From contig NZ_JACARO010000042.1 of NCBI RefSeq assembly GCF_013386585.1, positions 41,752 to 105,751 on the forward strand: a DNA stretch of 64,000 bases, in the 5' to 3' direction. Shown here piece after piece: positions 1-8,729 of this stretch; positions within the stretch are counted from its first letter, which is position 1; the number at the start of each line of letters is the position of its first letter. The notes below the pieces were generated by a model that had not been told where the DNA came from, ran no database searches, and saw only the letters and a list, made by a program, of their open reading frames with translations. Origin of the DNA: Pseudomonas sp. P7548 (GTDB lineage Bacteria > Pseudomonadota > Gammaproteobacteria > Pseudomonadales > Pseudomonadaceae). Made by a program: the position numbers and the translations under genes.

Positions 1-23
1 GTGCCAATCCTGCCGAGCTCTTC

Positions 24-1055
24 ATGAACAAAATCGCCTTTGCCCTGGCTGCTGTGCTGGCTGCGTTTTCCAATACGGCCCTGGCCGCTGACCTGTGCCA
101 GCCCGCCGCCAACCCGACGAACAAGGCCTTGCTGGCCGCCGCCGAACGCCATCTGGGCGACCAGCCCCATCCGCTGGCCCACCTGCACACCGAAGGCACC
201 CTGCCCCATCAAGGGATTCGTGAGCAGAGCATTGCAGCGGAAAAGGATTGGCCGATCCTGCGCCAGGCGGCCCTGGCCTGGCGTTTGAGCGGTGATGCGC
301 GCTACCTCCAGCAAGTCGACGACTACCTCGCGGCCTGGGCCGAGGTGTACCAGCCGGACTTTAACCCGATCGACGAAACCAACCTCGACATGCTGATCCA
401 TGCCTACGCGCTGACGGCCGATCACCTGCGCCCGCAGACCCGCGACGCCGCCCGCCAGTTGATCAGCCGCCTGGGCAACGGCTACATCGCGCATATCCAG
501 CAGTTTCACGGGCAGAAAAAAGGTACCCAGACCAACAACTGGCAGAGCCATCGCGTCAAATTGGTGACCGTGGCCGCCGCCGCGCTGGGCGACCGGGCGA
601 TGCTTGAGCAGGCCCATCAACTGTTCAAGCAGCAGATTGCCGATAACGTGCTGCCTGACGGTTCGGTGACCGACTTCCAGGACCGCGACGCCTTGCATTA
701 CGTGGTCTACGACCTGGAACCCCTTGTGCAAGCTGCGCTGGCGGCCAAGCCCTACGGCATCGGCGGCGACTGGCTCACCCTCAACGCCAACGGCGCATCA
801 CTGGGCGCCGCCCTGGATTGGCTGGTGCCCTATGCCACCGGGCAACGCAGCCACGAGGAATTCGTGCACACCCACGTGCCATTCGACACAGCCCGCGCCA
901 AGGTCGGTGAAGTCGGCTACGCCGGTACCTGGCAGCCCAAGAGCAGCGCCACGCTGTTCTGGCTGGCGGCGCAGCTGGACCCGCGTTATCTGCCGGTGGC
1001 CAAACACTTGGCAGACCACCCCGTCGATTGGATCAACACCTGCTATTTGAAATAA
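24..1055 (+). CDS. alginate-lyase-like periplasmic protein
   Basis: 343 aa. The first 21 residues form a signal peptide ending ALA-A, so the protein is probably periplasmic. The body is an alpha-helical lyase-like domain resembling the alginate lyase (PL5-type, alpha/alpha toroid) family. A conserved-looking NNWQSHR stretch near residue 172 is where family members carry an Asn/His substrate-binding motif, and a Tyr-rich segment (LHYVVYDLEPL) follows near residue 226. Family members beta-eliminate uronic-acid polysaccharides, but many relatives in pseudomonads are of unknown substrate. The usual alginate gene neighbours (algD, algG, algX) are not present, so a role in alginate biosynthesis is not supported. 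The start is the ATG at 24. A perfect REP hairpin follows the stop and probably terminates transcription. Confidence 0.7.
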   Translation: MNKIAFALAAVLAAFSNTALAADLCQPAANPTNKALLAAAERHLGDQPHPLAHLHTEGTLPHQGIREQSIAAEKDWPILRQAALAWRLSGDARYLQQVDDYLAAWAEVYQPDFNPIDETNLDMLIHAYALTADHLRPQTRDAARQLISRLGNGYIAHIQQFHGQKKGTQTNNWQSHRVKLVTVAAAALGDRAMLEQAHQLFKQQIADNVLPDGSVTDFQDRDALHYVVYDLEPLVQAALAAKPYGIGGDWLTLNANGASLGAALDWLVPYATGQRSHEEFVHTHVPFDTARAKVGEVGYAGTWQPKSSATLFWLAAQLDPRYLPVAKHLADHPVDWINTCYLK

Positions 1056-1059
1056 CCTG

Positions 1060-1091
1060 TTGTAGTGAGCGGGCTTGCCCGCTCACTACAA
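1060..1091. repeat. single REP hairpin, likely bidirectional terminator
   Basis: TTGTAGTGAGCGGGC and its exact inverse complement are separated by two bases. It lies between two convergent genes, so it could terminate both. The same palindrome type recurs at 9.8, 18.3 and 34.6 kb. Confidence 0.8.
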
Positions 1092-1110
1092 ACCGCGTTA
1101 GGGAGATGGG

Positions 1111-2691
1111 TTAGAGCACGGTGCCCATGGCCTTGATCAGCACGGGGTCGCGTCCGTAGATGTCTGGCGCGTAGACCAGCCCGCCGTCGCGATTGACCTC
1201 CACCGTCCAGTACCCCAGCAACACAGGCACCGGCGTGGCCAGCCGGAACTCGTGGGTCAGGCCGGTGGCCAGCAGTTCATCGGTGCGCGTACGTTCGGCC
1301 GGGCTCACCAGCAGGTCGCGCAGCAGCAGCGGTTGCTCGACCCGCACGCAGCCTGAACTGAACGCCCGTGGGCCTTTGGTAAACAGTGGCTGGCTGGGCG
1401 TGTCATGCAGGTACACCGAGTACGGGTTGGGAAAGCGCATCACGATCTTGCCCAGCGGGTTGCGCGGGCCGGCGTCCTGGCGCAGGAGGATGTTGCCGGG
1501 CCGGGACCAGTCCACCTGGTCCGGCATCAGTGGGTGGCCTTGGGCGTCGAGCACCTGCAGGTTTTGCTGGCGCAGGTATTCGGGATTGAGGCGGATGGCC
1601 GGGAGTTTGTCCTCGCGCATGATGGTCGGCGGAATGGTCCAGGTGGGGTTGAGGGTCAGCCGGGTGATGCGCGACTTGAGCAGCGGCGTCTGGCGTTCGG
1701 CACGGCCGACTTGCAGGCGCGTTTGCCACACGGGAATGCCGCTCTGATAGACGCTCAGTTGCGCTGCGGCGACGTTGACCACCACCCCTTCGGGCTCCAG
1801 GTCCTGGGCCAGCCAGCGGAAACGTTCGAGGTTGATGCGCAGTTGGTCGCGGCGGATCGCCGGGCTGATGTTGAGTTCGGCCACGGTGCCGGCACCAATC
1901 ACGCCATCAGCTTGCAACGAGTGGCTGAGCTGGAACGCCTTGACCGCCTTGACCAAGTCGTCGCGGTATTGCTTGCCGCTCGGTGCCTTGGCCAGGTAGC
2001 CGCCACTGATCAGCCGCCGCGCCAATTCCGGCACGCGGGGGTCTTCCATACCGGGGCGCAGTAACGGGCCGGTGGCCACCGGGTCCCAGTGCGGCAATGG
2101 TTGCTGGCGCACGGCGGAATAGGCATTGCGCAGGCTGCGGTAAAGATCGGCACTGGGGCGCGCTTGGTCGAAGGCTTGGGCCATGTCTTGCAGGCCGGTG
2201 GCGGCGAAGGCGAGCACTTCGGTGTTGGCGTCGCGGGCAGGCGGTTGGGAATGCCACAACGGCTCGAAACGCGATTGCTGAAGACGCCCGTAATGCAAGT
2301 CCTGCAGGGCTTGCAGGTACTGCTGGCTGGTGCCGATATCCGTGCACAGCACGTTGGCCGTGGCATCCGCCGTGGGCAGGCTATAGTGGGATGGGTCCAG
2401 GCCGTCATCCGCCAGCATCAGCAACTGAGCGTGCAACGCCTGGCGGCGCTCGGCCTCGGTCCACAACGGCGCATCGCCCTGCTGCTGGTAGAACGCTTGC
2501 AGGCGCAGTTGGGCGGCCGGGTCGATGTGCGGGGCAAGGTCGGGGCAAACGCTGGGCAACTGGGCGAGCGCCTGTTGCACCGGGCTCACCGACAGCACGG
2601 GCACGGGGGCCAATGGCACCTCGTCAGCTGTCGCGACCAGTGGTGCAACGAGCAGGCAAATGCTCAAGTAACATGCGTGTTTTTTGAACAC
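1111..2691 (-). CDS. murein L,D-transpeptidase (YcbB/LdtD type)
   Basis: 526 aa. Order: N-terminal signal/anchor segment (residues 1-22), an alpha-helical region, a peptidoglycan-binding repeat (around residues 215-275, with DGVIGAGTVAELN), then a YkuD catalytic domain. The catalytic signature is visible as HDTPS followed by FSSGCVRVE, whose Cys is the acyl acceptor. Such enzymes make 3-3 meso-DAP crosslinks or attach proteins to peptidoglycan in the periplasm. Length and domain order match LdtD/YcbB. The start is a GTG at 2691 with no strong ribosome-binding site, so the exact start is uncertain. It is divergent from a second, smaller YkuD-family gene with only about 40 bp between them. Confidence 0.9.
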   Translation of the reverse strand: MFKKHACYLSICLLVAPLVATADEVPLAPVPVLSVSPVQQALAQLPSVCPDLAPHIDPAAQLRLQAFYQQQGDAPLWTEAERRQALHAQLLMLADDGLDPSHYSLPTADATANVLCTDIGTSQQYLQALQDLHYGRLQQSRFEPLWHSQPPARDANTEVLAFAATGLQDMAQAFDQARPSADLYRSLRNAYSAVRQQPLPHWDPVATGPLLRPGMEDPRVPELARRLISGGYLAKAPSGKQYRDDLVKAVKAFQLSHSLQADGVIGAGTVAELNISPAIRRDQLRINLERFRWLAQDLEPEGVVVNVAAAQLSVYQSGIPVWQTRLQVGRAERQTPLLKSRITRLTLNPTWTIPPTIMREDKLPAIRLNPEYLRQQNLQVLDAQGHPLMPDQVDWSRPGNILLRQDAGPRNPLGKIVMRFPNPYSVYLHDTPSQPLFTKGPRAFSSGCVRVEQPLLLRDLLVSPAERTRTDELLATGLTHEFRLATPVPVLLGYWTVEVNRDGGLVYAPDIYGRDPVLIKAMGTVL

Positions 2692-2731
2692 TTGGCTTCA
2701 CTCCAATCCGCAGCGGGGGGATGTACTGCAG

Positions 2732-3460
2732 ATGCTGACTTTTATGTACCGGTTAGGCCCGATCACCCTGGGTCTGATTTCCATGAGCCTGGCTGTATTG
2801 AGCAATTCTGCGCTCGCCGCCAATGGCAACCCTCCTACCTTGTATAGCAGCCTCGCGCGCTCGGCTCCAGAACTCAATCCCACGGTGCTTAAAAGCGCCC
2901 TGAGCGCAGTGCAATGTGCGGTCAATAACGGCGAGGAACGCTCCGAGCGACTCGCCGTCATTGACTACTCCCAGCCCTCGACCGCCCGTCGGCTTTGGAT
3001 CTTCGACCTGCGCAAGAAGACCCTGGTACTGCGTGACCTGGTGGCCCACGGTGCCAAATCCGGGGAAAACTTCGCCACCCAGTTCTCCAACCGCGAAGGC
3101 AGCCACCAATCCAGCCTGGGCTTGTTCCGCACCCAGGAAAGTTACCTGGGCACCCATGGCTACTCGTTGCGCATGGACGGCCTGGAACCGGGCTTCAATG
3201 ACCAGGCCCGCGACCGCGCCCTGGTGATTCACGCCGCCGACTACGTCAACCCGGCCTGGAGCAAGCGCGAAGGCCGCATCGGCCGCAGCCAGGGTTGCCC
3301 GGCCGTGCGCCCGCAGGTGGCCCGCCAGGTGGTAGACAAGCTCAAGGATGGGCAATTCATGTTTTCGTGGTACCCGGACCAGCGCTGGCTGAAGTCTTCG
3401 ACCTATCTGAACTGCAAGCCCCAACAGGTGGCGAGTAGTCGTACAATCCGTGGCGGATAG
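2732..3460 (+). CDS. YkuD_2-type murein L,D-transpeptidase catalytic domain protein
   Basis: About 242 aa. A signal peptide (residues 1-29, ending NSALA-A) leads into a single YkuD-like domain. The motif HAADYV followed by GRSQGCPAV gives the His and Cys expected for the L,D-transpeptidase active site. This fits the small secreted YkuD_2 family rather than the large LdtD family next door. I chose the ATG at 2732 because it starts a good signal peptide and a G-rich stretch lies about 11 bases upstream; an ATG at 2744 and a longer ORF from 2684 are alternatives. Divergent from the LdtD-like gene. Confidence 0.8.
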   Translation: MLTFMYRLGPITLGLISMSLAVLSNSALAANGNPPTLYSSLARSAPELNPTVLKSALSAVQCAVNNGEERSERLAVIDYSQPSTARRLWIFDLRKKTLVLRDLVAHGAKSGENFATQFSNREGSHQSSLGLFRTQESYLGTHGYSLRMDGLEPGFNDQARDRALVIHAADYVNPAWSKREGRIGRSQGCPAVRPQVARQVVDKLKDGQFMFSWYPDQRWLKSSTYLNCKPQQVASSRTIRGG

Positions 3461-3501
3461 CCTGTCTCCCTATATAAAAGACAGAAAAAAGAGAGCGTCG
3501 A

Positions 3502-4248
3502 ATGCTTCTACATAAATCCACCTGGATCGAGATCGGGCAGTTTCTGGAACGCAGCCGCACGGTGGTGGTGCCCATCGGGTCCAACGAGCAACACGGCCCC
3601 ACCGGCCTGCTGGGCACCGACTGGATGTGCCCGGAAATCATCGCCCATGAGGCGCAGAACAGCGCCGATATTCTGATCGCGCCGACCTTCAACATCGGCA
3701 TGGCCCAGCACCACCTGGGTTTCCCCGGCACCATTTCCCTGCGCCCTTCCACCTTTATCGCCGCGATTGGCGACTGGGTGCGCTCGCTGGCCGGGCATGG
3801 TTTCGAGAAGATCCTGTTTCTGAACGGCCACGGCGGCAATATCGCCACGATCGAAGCAGCGTTTTCCGAGCTGTACGCCGAAGCGAGTTTCGCCCGCCGC
3901 CCGGCCGGTTTCGCGCTCAAGCTGGTGAACTGGTGGGACCTGGAAGGCGTCAACGACCTGGCCCAGCGCCAGTTCCCGGTGGGTCACGGCAGCCATGCCA
4001 CCCCGTCGGAAATCGCGGTGACGCAATGGGCCTACCCGGAGTCGATCAAGACCGCCGAGTATTCACCGCAAATCGCCAACACCGGGCCGATTCGCGAAGC
4101 GCTGGACTTTCGCGCACGCTTCCCCGACGGGCGCATGGGCTCGGACCCGGCGTTGGCGACGGTGGATAAAGGCGGTGAGTTGGTGGCGTTGGCTGCTCAG
4201 GGGCTGATCAAAACGGTTAACAACTTCAGCAACGAAGCCAAACCCTAG
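3502..4248 (+). CDS. creatininase family amidohydrolase
   Basis: 248 aa, the full family length. Typical metal-binding and active-site motifs are visible: PIGSNEQHGP near residue 29, LGTDW near residue 43, and FLNGHGGN near residue 109, with a late GHGSHA near residue 159. Creatininase-family members hydrolyse cyclic or linear amide bonds using two metal ions in the cytoplasm. Substrate cannot be read from sequence; creatinine itself is not implied since no creatinase or sarcosine genes are nearby. AAAAGAG lies just upstream of the ATG. It stands alone between an L,D-transpeptidase gene and a REPIN. Confidence 0.85.
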   Translation: MLLHKSTWIEIGQFLERSRTVVVPIGSNEQHGPTGLLGTDWMCPEIIAHEAQNSADILIAPTFNIGMAQHHLGFPGTISLRPSTFIAAIGDWVRSLAGHGFEKILFLNGHGGNIATIEAAFSELYAEASFARRPAGFALKLVNWWDLEGVNDLAQRQFPVGHGSHATPSEIAVTQWAYPESIKTAEYSPQIANTGPIREALDFRARFPDGRMGSDPALATVDKGGELVALAAQGLIKTVNNFSNEAKP

Positions 4249-4265
4249 CCTTGCACATCCCCAAA

Positions 4266-4354
4266 TGTGGGAGCGGGCTTGCTCGCGAAGGCGGTGTATC
4301 AGTCAGTGATTTTCTATCTGACATACCGCTTTCGCGAGCAAGCCCGCTCCCACA
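4266..4354. repeat. REPIN (paired inverted REP)
   Basis: TGTGGGAGCGGGCTTGCTCGCG at the left end and its inverse complement at the right end flank about 40 bp of less conserved sequence. It sits between two convergent genes. Confidence 0.9.
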
Positions 4355-4366
4355 GGGGATTGTGAG

Positions 4367-4708
4367 TTATTTGCAGTCTTGTGCGACCTGTTCCAGGCGC
4401 GACGGCGTGATGGTCGACGCCAGCGGCTTGCGCTCGTACAGGAACACCTTGGTGCCGTCCTGGGACTTGTAGGCTTCCAGCACGTCATCCGCCGCGATCT
4501 TGCTGGTGAGCACCACTTTGGCGTGGCGCGAATTCTGGGTCACGGTGGAGGTGATGCCATGTTTCTCAAGCTTGGGCAGCACGCACTGCAGATAACCTTC
4601 GGTGGTCTTGGCCGACTGCAGGGTCAGCGTCGGTGCATTCGGGGCAGACACACAACCGGCCAGCAACAGTGAAGCAGAGGCCATGGCCGGGACGAAAAAA
4701 GAGCGCAT
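4367..4708 (-). CDS. small putative lipoprotein
   Basis: About 113 aa. It starts at the ATG at 4708 with AGGA eight bases upstream. Residues 1-18 form a signal sequence ending in the lipobox LLAGC, so Cys18 is probably lipidated. The rest is a compact alpha/beta region with no motif I recognise (..GYLQCVLPKLEKHG..). It is followed within 35 bp upstream by another exported-protein gene in the same direction (4744-5388), and the two may be cotranscribed. No function assigned. Confidence 0.7.
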   Translation of the reverse strand: MRSFFVPAMASASLLLAGCVSAPNAPTLTLQSAKTTEGYLQCVLPKLEKHGITSTVTQNSRHAKVVLTSKIAADDVLEAYKSQDGTKVFLYERKPLASTITPSRLEQVAQDCK

Positions 4709-4743
4709 AGAGCATCCTGAATAGATAAAAAGGGTCAGTCGCA

Positions 4744-5388
4744 TCAGCCGGCGCGGACCAGGGCTTTAAGCGACGCATCAAACTGTTTCAAGGCATCGAG
4801 CTGCACGTCACGCTGCTGCTCGATCTGGGCGGCAATCTCGGGCGCCGCCTTGTCATGCACCCACACCGACGGCACCTGTTTGCGCACCGAACCTTCGGCC
4901 TTGGCGATGTATTGCAGGTTCGCGTCATAGAACCGCGCAACAAAACGCGCCTCGACCTGATCGTTACGCTGGGTCAACAGTTGGTTATGGGTATCGAGCA
5001 TCACCACCACATCGGGATGAGCCTGCACCAGTTCGTCGAGGCTGCTATAGACAGTCACCGAGAGAAAAGTGCCCTGCAGCGAGCTCATCAACCAATCAAT
5101 GGCCAGTTCCGGGTCGGAGCTGTTGACGAACGCCTGGCGGATGCGCCCATCGAGGGCATCCTTGGCGCCGTTCAAGGCCATGGTGTGGTAACGCTCAAGG
5201 TAGCTGAGGTTGTCGAGGGTGTTTTCGGTGTACAACACACCCACCGACTGCGCGCGTTGCAGGGAGTCTACGCTACCGTCGATCGGTAGCAAATGGCCTG
5301 TACGCAGATCATCGGCAATCGCCGGGTTGGTCAGCACCACGGCGCTCACCATCAGCATCATCAAACCCAGTTGGATAAAAGTCCTCAT
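4744..5388 (-). CDS. exported protein of unknown function
   Basis: 214 aa. Starts at the ATG at 5388, which has a strong AAGGAG seven bases upstream; a longer in-frame ORF has no such site. Residues 1-25 form a signal peptide (..TNPAIA-D). The mature part contains helices and a segment HPDVVVMLDTHNQL. The arrangement recalls YajG/CsgG-adjacent periplasmic or outer-membrane accessory proteins, but no family signature is clear. Probably in one transcript with the downstream lipoprotein gene. Confidence 0.7.
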   Translation of the reverse strand: MRTFIQLGLMMLMVSAVVLTNPAIADDLRTGHLLPIDGSVDSLQRAQSVGVLYTENTLDNLSYLERYHTMALNGAKDALDGRIRQAFVNSSDPELAIDWLMSSLQGTFLSVTVYSSLDELVQAHPDVVVMLDTHNQLLTQRNDQVEARFVARFYDANLQYIAKAEGSVRKQVPSVWVHDKAAPEIAAQIEQQRDVQLDALKQFDASLKALVRAG

Positions 5389-5531
5389 CGCGCGATCTCC
5401 TTGAGCGGCGTCTCGATGGGGCAATTGTCCACTAATGGCACAAAAACAGAACTTGCGATCCTTGATGGTGACTATCATTTGAACCGATAGTGTCGCGTAG
5501 CCCGACCTCACTATAACGATAAGGACCCGCC

Positions 5532-5777
5532 ATGAAGCCCCACCAGAAAACCTTCGACCGCATCCGCGAAGCCGTCTTGCCGGAGTTTCGTGAGCGGGTC
5601 GCCGATTACCTGGTCGAGTATGAAAGCGTGCTGCAGGACGAAACCGCCGACGCCGACCAGGCCTTCGCCAGTGCCCAGCAACTGCGCGGTTACCTGCGTG
5701 GCTTGAACACCATGCGGGTATTGGGCATGGCCGACTGGGAGGACCTGGACCGCCGCGTGGCCCAGGAATGGCTATAA
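5532..5777 (+). CDS. small hypothetical protein
   Basis: 81 aa, acidic and predicted helical, cytoplasmic. AAGGA lies about nine bases before the ATG, supporting translation. No motif recognised. It resembles small structural-type proteins of phage origin in size and composition, but nothing phage-like is adjacent. It is convergent with a GST gene that ends three bases after its stop. Confidence 0.6.
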   Translation: MKPHQKTFDRIREAVLPEFRERVADYLVEYESVLQDETADADQAFASAQQLRGYLRGLNTMRVLGMADWEDLDRRVAQEWL

Positions 5778-5780
5778 CCG

Positions 5781-6413
5781 CTACAGTGCGTGTCGCTGCA
5801 GGTTGACCCAGGCCTGCACAGAGGGTCGCTGCCACTGGCGGTGCGCGTAGTCCACCAGTTCGGCCGGCACCGGGTCACCGTTGAGAATCAGCCGATTGAG
5901 CATCACTGCCAGGTCCACGTCGGCAATCGACCACTCGCCGAACAGGTACTCGGCGTTACCCGCCAGCAGCGCCTGCGCCGCCGCTATCAACTTGCGGGCA
6001 GCGACCTGGGCCACGGGTGACAAAGGTGGCATCGTCTGCCCGTAGAACACCACCAGCGTCGAGCGCTCCTGGCGAATCGGCAGCAAGTCGCTGCGCAACC
6101 ACGCCTGCACCTGGCGCGCCCTCGCCCGCAGGTGCAGGTCGGTCGGGTAGACCGGCACGTCGGGATAGGCCTCTTCCAAGTATTCGCAGATCGCCGACGA
6201 CTCCGACAGCGCAAAGTTGCCGTCCTCAAGGGTTGGCACGCGCTGGGTCAGGGACAGCTGGGCAAAATCCGCCGCCTGGTTCTGCGCGGCGTCCAGGTCC
6301 AGGGTCACCGTTTCAAACGCCAGGCCTTTTTCCAGCAGGGTGACAAACACTGACATCGCGTAGGGGCTGGTGAATTGGGCATCAACGTACAGGCGCAGCG
6401 GGGCTTGGCTCAT
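5781..6413 (-). CDS. glutathione S-transferase (YfcF-like)
   Basis: 210 aa. The N-terminal thioredoxin-like domain (residues 1-80) has the QRVPTLEDGNFALSESSAI region, where cis-Pro and the ES pair bind glutathione. The C-terminal all-helical domain (90-210) includes the N-capping motif SIADVDLAVMLNRL. Family members conjugate or reduce substrates with glutathione in the cytoplasm; the sequence looks most like the YfcF branch. Start is ATG at 6413, matching the usual GST N-terminus; an upstream ORF extension is not family-like. Confidence 0.85.
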   Translation of the reverse strand: MSQAPLRLYVDAQFTSPYAMSVFVTLLEKGLAFETVTLDLDAAQNQAADFAQLSLTQRVPTLEDGNFALSESSAICEYLEEAYPDVPVYPTDLHLRARARQVQAWLRSDLLPIRQERSTLVVFYGQTMPPLSPVAQVAARKLIAAAQALLAGNAEYLFGEWSIADVDLAVMLNRLILNGDPVPAELVDYAHRQWQRPSVQAWVNLQRHAL

Positions 6414-6602
6414 GGCGGAACTCCTTGGTTGAAAGCCCACGCTACGAGATCGGCGACTAGAATGACAATGCAGGGTTTTTATGGGGGCATTCCTGGCGGG
6501 AATAGCAGCGTTGATGGCAATATTATGGCTATCGGCCACCGTACCGATTCGCCCCGCCCCTCGTGGTTCTCTAGGAATGAGCTTTCAAGGAATGATCAGC
6601 AC

Positions 6603-8042
6603 ATGAAACAAGCGGTTGTGGTCATCCACGGCATCGGTGAACAGCGCCCGATGGACACCTTGCGCGGCTTCGTGGAAGCGATGATCCCCGCCGACACGCC
6701 CGACGGCACGCCCTTCTACTGGAGCAAGCCGGACCGACTGTCACGCAACTTCGACCTGCGTGTATTGAAGTCATCGGGCCGCACCACCACGGACTTTTAC
6801 GAGTATTACTGGGCCCACAAGATGCAGGGCACCAAGGTCGGGCACCTGCTGGGCTGGCTGTGGGACATCTTCAAACGCCAACGCCGCGACATTCCCGACG
6901 CCATCGTGCCGATCTGGCGCACCACGCGCTGGACGGTGATGCTGTTCCTGTTGCTGGTGGCCACCGGCACCGTGGCCACCGCCTGGGGCAAGTTCGAACA
7001 CCACGACAACCCTTTCGCCCTGGTTCCGCTGCTGATGGGCGCCATCGGCCTGGGCCTGCGCTACTCCGCCCTGTCGTACCTGGGCGACGCCGCCCGCTAC
7101 CTCAGCCCCAACCCGCAGAACGTGATGGTGCGCGAACAGATCCGTGCCGACGGCGTAGCGTTGTTGCGCGCCTTGCACAACAAGGGCGACTACGACCGCA
7201 TCATCGTGGTCGGCCACAGCCTGGGCAGCGTGATTGCCTACGATATCGTCGGTTACCTGTGGCATGAACATCACGACCAACTGACCAAGGTGATCCCCAG
7301 CAACCGCGAGTTGGCCGAGCGATACGCCGACAACGAACCGCTGCAACCGGTGATCAACGAAACCCTTCACGCCGCTGGCACCGCATTGGATGGCAGCCTG
7401 GGCAGCCTCTTCAGGTTTCGCGAACAGCAGGCCCAGGCGTTCATCGAACAGCGCAGCCTGGGCAACCCCTGGCGCATCACCGACCTGGTCACGGTCGGCA
7501 GCCCCATGGCCCACGCCAGCCTGTTGCTCGGCCGCAGCGTGAGTGATTTCAAGCAGCGTATGGAGCGCCGCGAAGCCCCCGCCTGCCCGCCCACTGAAGA
7601 CACCAAGGGCTACGGCTACAACGCGCGCCAGGCGGTGATGCTTGGGCAAAAGCCGTTCACCCCGCAATACCTGCACCACGCGGCGGCCTTTGCGGTGACG
7701 CGCTGGACCAACCTCTACTTCCCGGCGCCTTTGGGCTTGTTCGGCGACATTGTCAGCGGCCCAGTGAGCCCGGTGATGGGCGCCGGTGTGCTGGACCTGC
7801 CGGTGACCGTGGGCACATGGAAAGGCTGGCTCGCCCGCTCCTGGCTCAGCCACACCCACTACTGGAGCGAGCGCGGTGGCGCCAAGGGGTATCTTGCCAA
7901 CCTCACTACCCAGGCCAACGCGATCAGCCACGGCCCGCGCCCTTCGGCCACCGAGGCCCTGCGCTGGGCCGTCGACCTCAAGGGCCTGCGGCGCTTTCGT
8001 CCCGCCGGCGCCAAAGAAACCGCAGTGCCTGTCGAGGCTTAA
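6603..8042 (+). CDS. membrane-associated alpha/beta hydrolase, unknown substrate
   Basis: 479 aa. The N-terminus VVVIHGIGEQRP is an oxyanion-loop-like HG motif, and VVGHSLGSVIAYD (around residue 203) is a serine hydrolase nucleophile elbow. Between them are two hydrophobic stretches (about residues 110-128 and 138-155) that could be membrane helices inserted before the nucleophile. A lipase/esterase-type activity is inferred, but the substrate is unknown. Start chosen at 6603 because the hydrolase fold begins immediately; upstream in-frame codons do not look like protein. Its stop overlaps the stop of the convergent DUF924 gene. Confidence 0.65.
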   Translation: MKQAVVVIHGIGEQRPMDTLRGFVEAMIPADTPDGTPFYWSKPDRLSRNFDLRVLKSSGRTTTDFYEYYWAHKMQGTKVGHLLGWLWDIFKRQRRDIPDAIVPIWRTTRWTVMLFLLLVATGTVATAWGKFEHHDNPFALVPLLMGAIGLGLRYSALSYLGDAARYLSPNPQNVMVREQIRADGVALLRALHNKGDYDRIIVVGHSLGSVIAYDIVGYLWHEHHDQLTKVIPSNRELAERYADNEPLQPVINETLHAAGTALDGSLGSLFRFREQQAQAFIEQRSLGNPWRITDLVTVGSPMAHASLLLGRSVSDFKQRMERREAPACPPTEDTKGYGYNARQAVMLGQKPFTPQYLHHAAAFAVTRWTNLYFPAPLGLFGDIVSGPVSPVMGAGVLDLPVTVGTWKGWLARSWLSHTHYWSERGGAKGYLANLTTQANAISHGPRPSATEALRWAVDLKGLRRFRPAGAKETAVPVEA

Positions 8043-8587
8043 CCCGCGAAACCACCGGCGTCGAGAAACGCACGCTCCTCCTCGGTGGTGGGCCTGGCCA
8101 GCACGTCATTGCGATGGGGAAACCGCCCGAACCTCTCGATGATGTCGGCGTGCTCCTTGGCCCAGTGGAAGGTGTTGGCGTCCAGGTGCTGGTTGAGGGC
8201 GACCGAACGTTGCTGGTCGGCCTTGTCTTCGGAGTGTTCGAACGGCAAATAACAGAACGCGCGCAACGCCGGTTCGATCTGCTGGTCCAGGCCGGCGTCC
8301 ACCATCCGCCGTGCGTACAGGCGGGCCAACGGGTCGGTGGCAAACATGTGCGCCGTGCCGCGAAACGCATTGCGCGGGTACTGGTCCAGCAGGATCAGCA
8401 ACGCCAGTGCGCCCTGCGCCGTCTCCAGCCAGCCTTCCAGTTCACGCCGCGCCGCTTGCACGTGGGTGGTGTAGAAGGTGTCGCGAAACGTCGCGTCAAA
8501 CGCCTCATCCTTGGCAAACCAGCGCTTGGGCCCCGCCTGTGTCCAGAATTCCAGCACCGCTTGGGCAGACTGTCCGTTCGTGTTCAT
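8039..8587 (-). CDS. DUF924 family protein
   Basis: 182 aa. All-helical protein with the family hallmarks: VLEFWTQAGPKRWF near the N-terminus, ILLDQYPRNAFRGT in the middle and YLPFEHSED later. DUF924 proteins are widespread cytoplasmic proteins of unknown role. ATG at 8587 is preceded by AGGGGA at good spacing. Confidence 0.9.
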   Translation of the reverse strand: MNTNGQSAQAVLEFWTQAGPKRWFAKDEAFDATFRDTFYTTHVQAARRELEGWLETAQGALALLILLDQYPRNAFRGTAHMFATDPLARLYARRMVDAGLDQQIEPALRAFCYLPFEHSEDKADQQRSVALNQHLDANTFHWAKEHADIIERFGRFPHRNDVLARPTTEEERAFLDAGGFAG

Positions 8588-8647
8588 CCTCAATCCCCTG
8601 TTCAACCGCAGATTTCATCATAGGCGCGTGCCGAATCCATTAACGTT

Positions 8648-8677
8648 CCCCGGTGCCTGAAGCATTTCAGCACCCGG
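8648..8677. promoter_or_regulatory. hairpin ahead of Ni/Co permease gene
   Basis: CCGGTGCCTGAA and TTCAGCACCCGG form an imperfect inverted repeat around a short loop, about 53 bp before the permease start. It could be a regulatory stem or a terminator for upstream transcription. No metal-riboswitch consensus is recognised. Confidence 0.3.
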
Positions 8678-8729
8678 AGCCGTTCCTGCGTCGGAGCGGT
8701 CGCGCCATTGCCTTGATAGGGTTTACCTG

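Noticed and set aside
8588..8729. Cobalamin or nickel riboswitch before the NiCoT gene
   Set aside because: Only one imperfect hairpin is seen; none of the conserved riboswitch core sequences was recognised.
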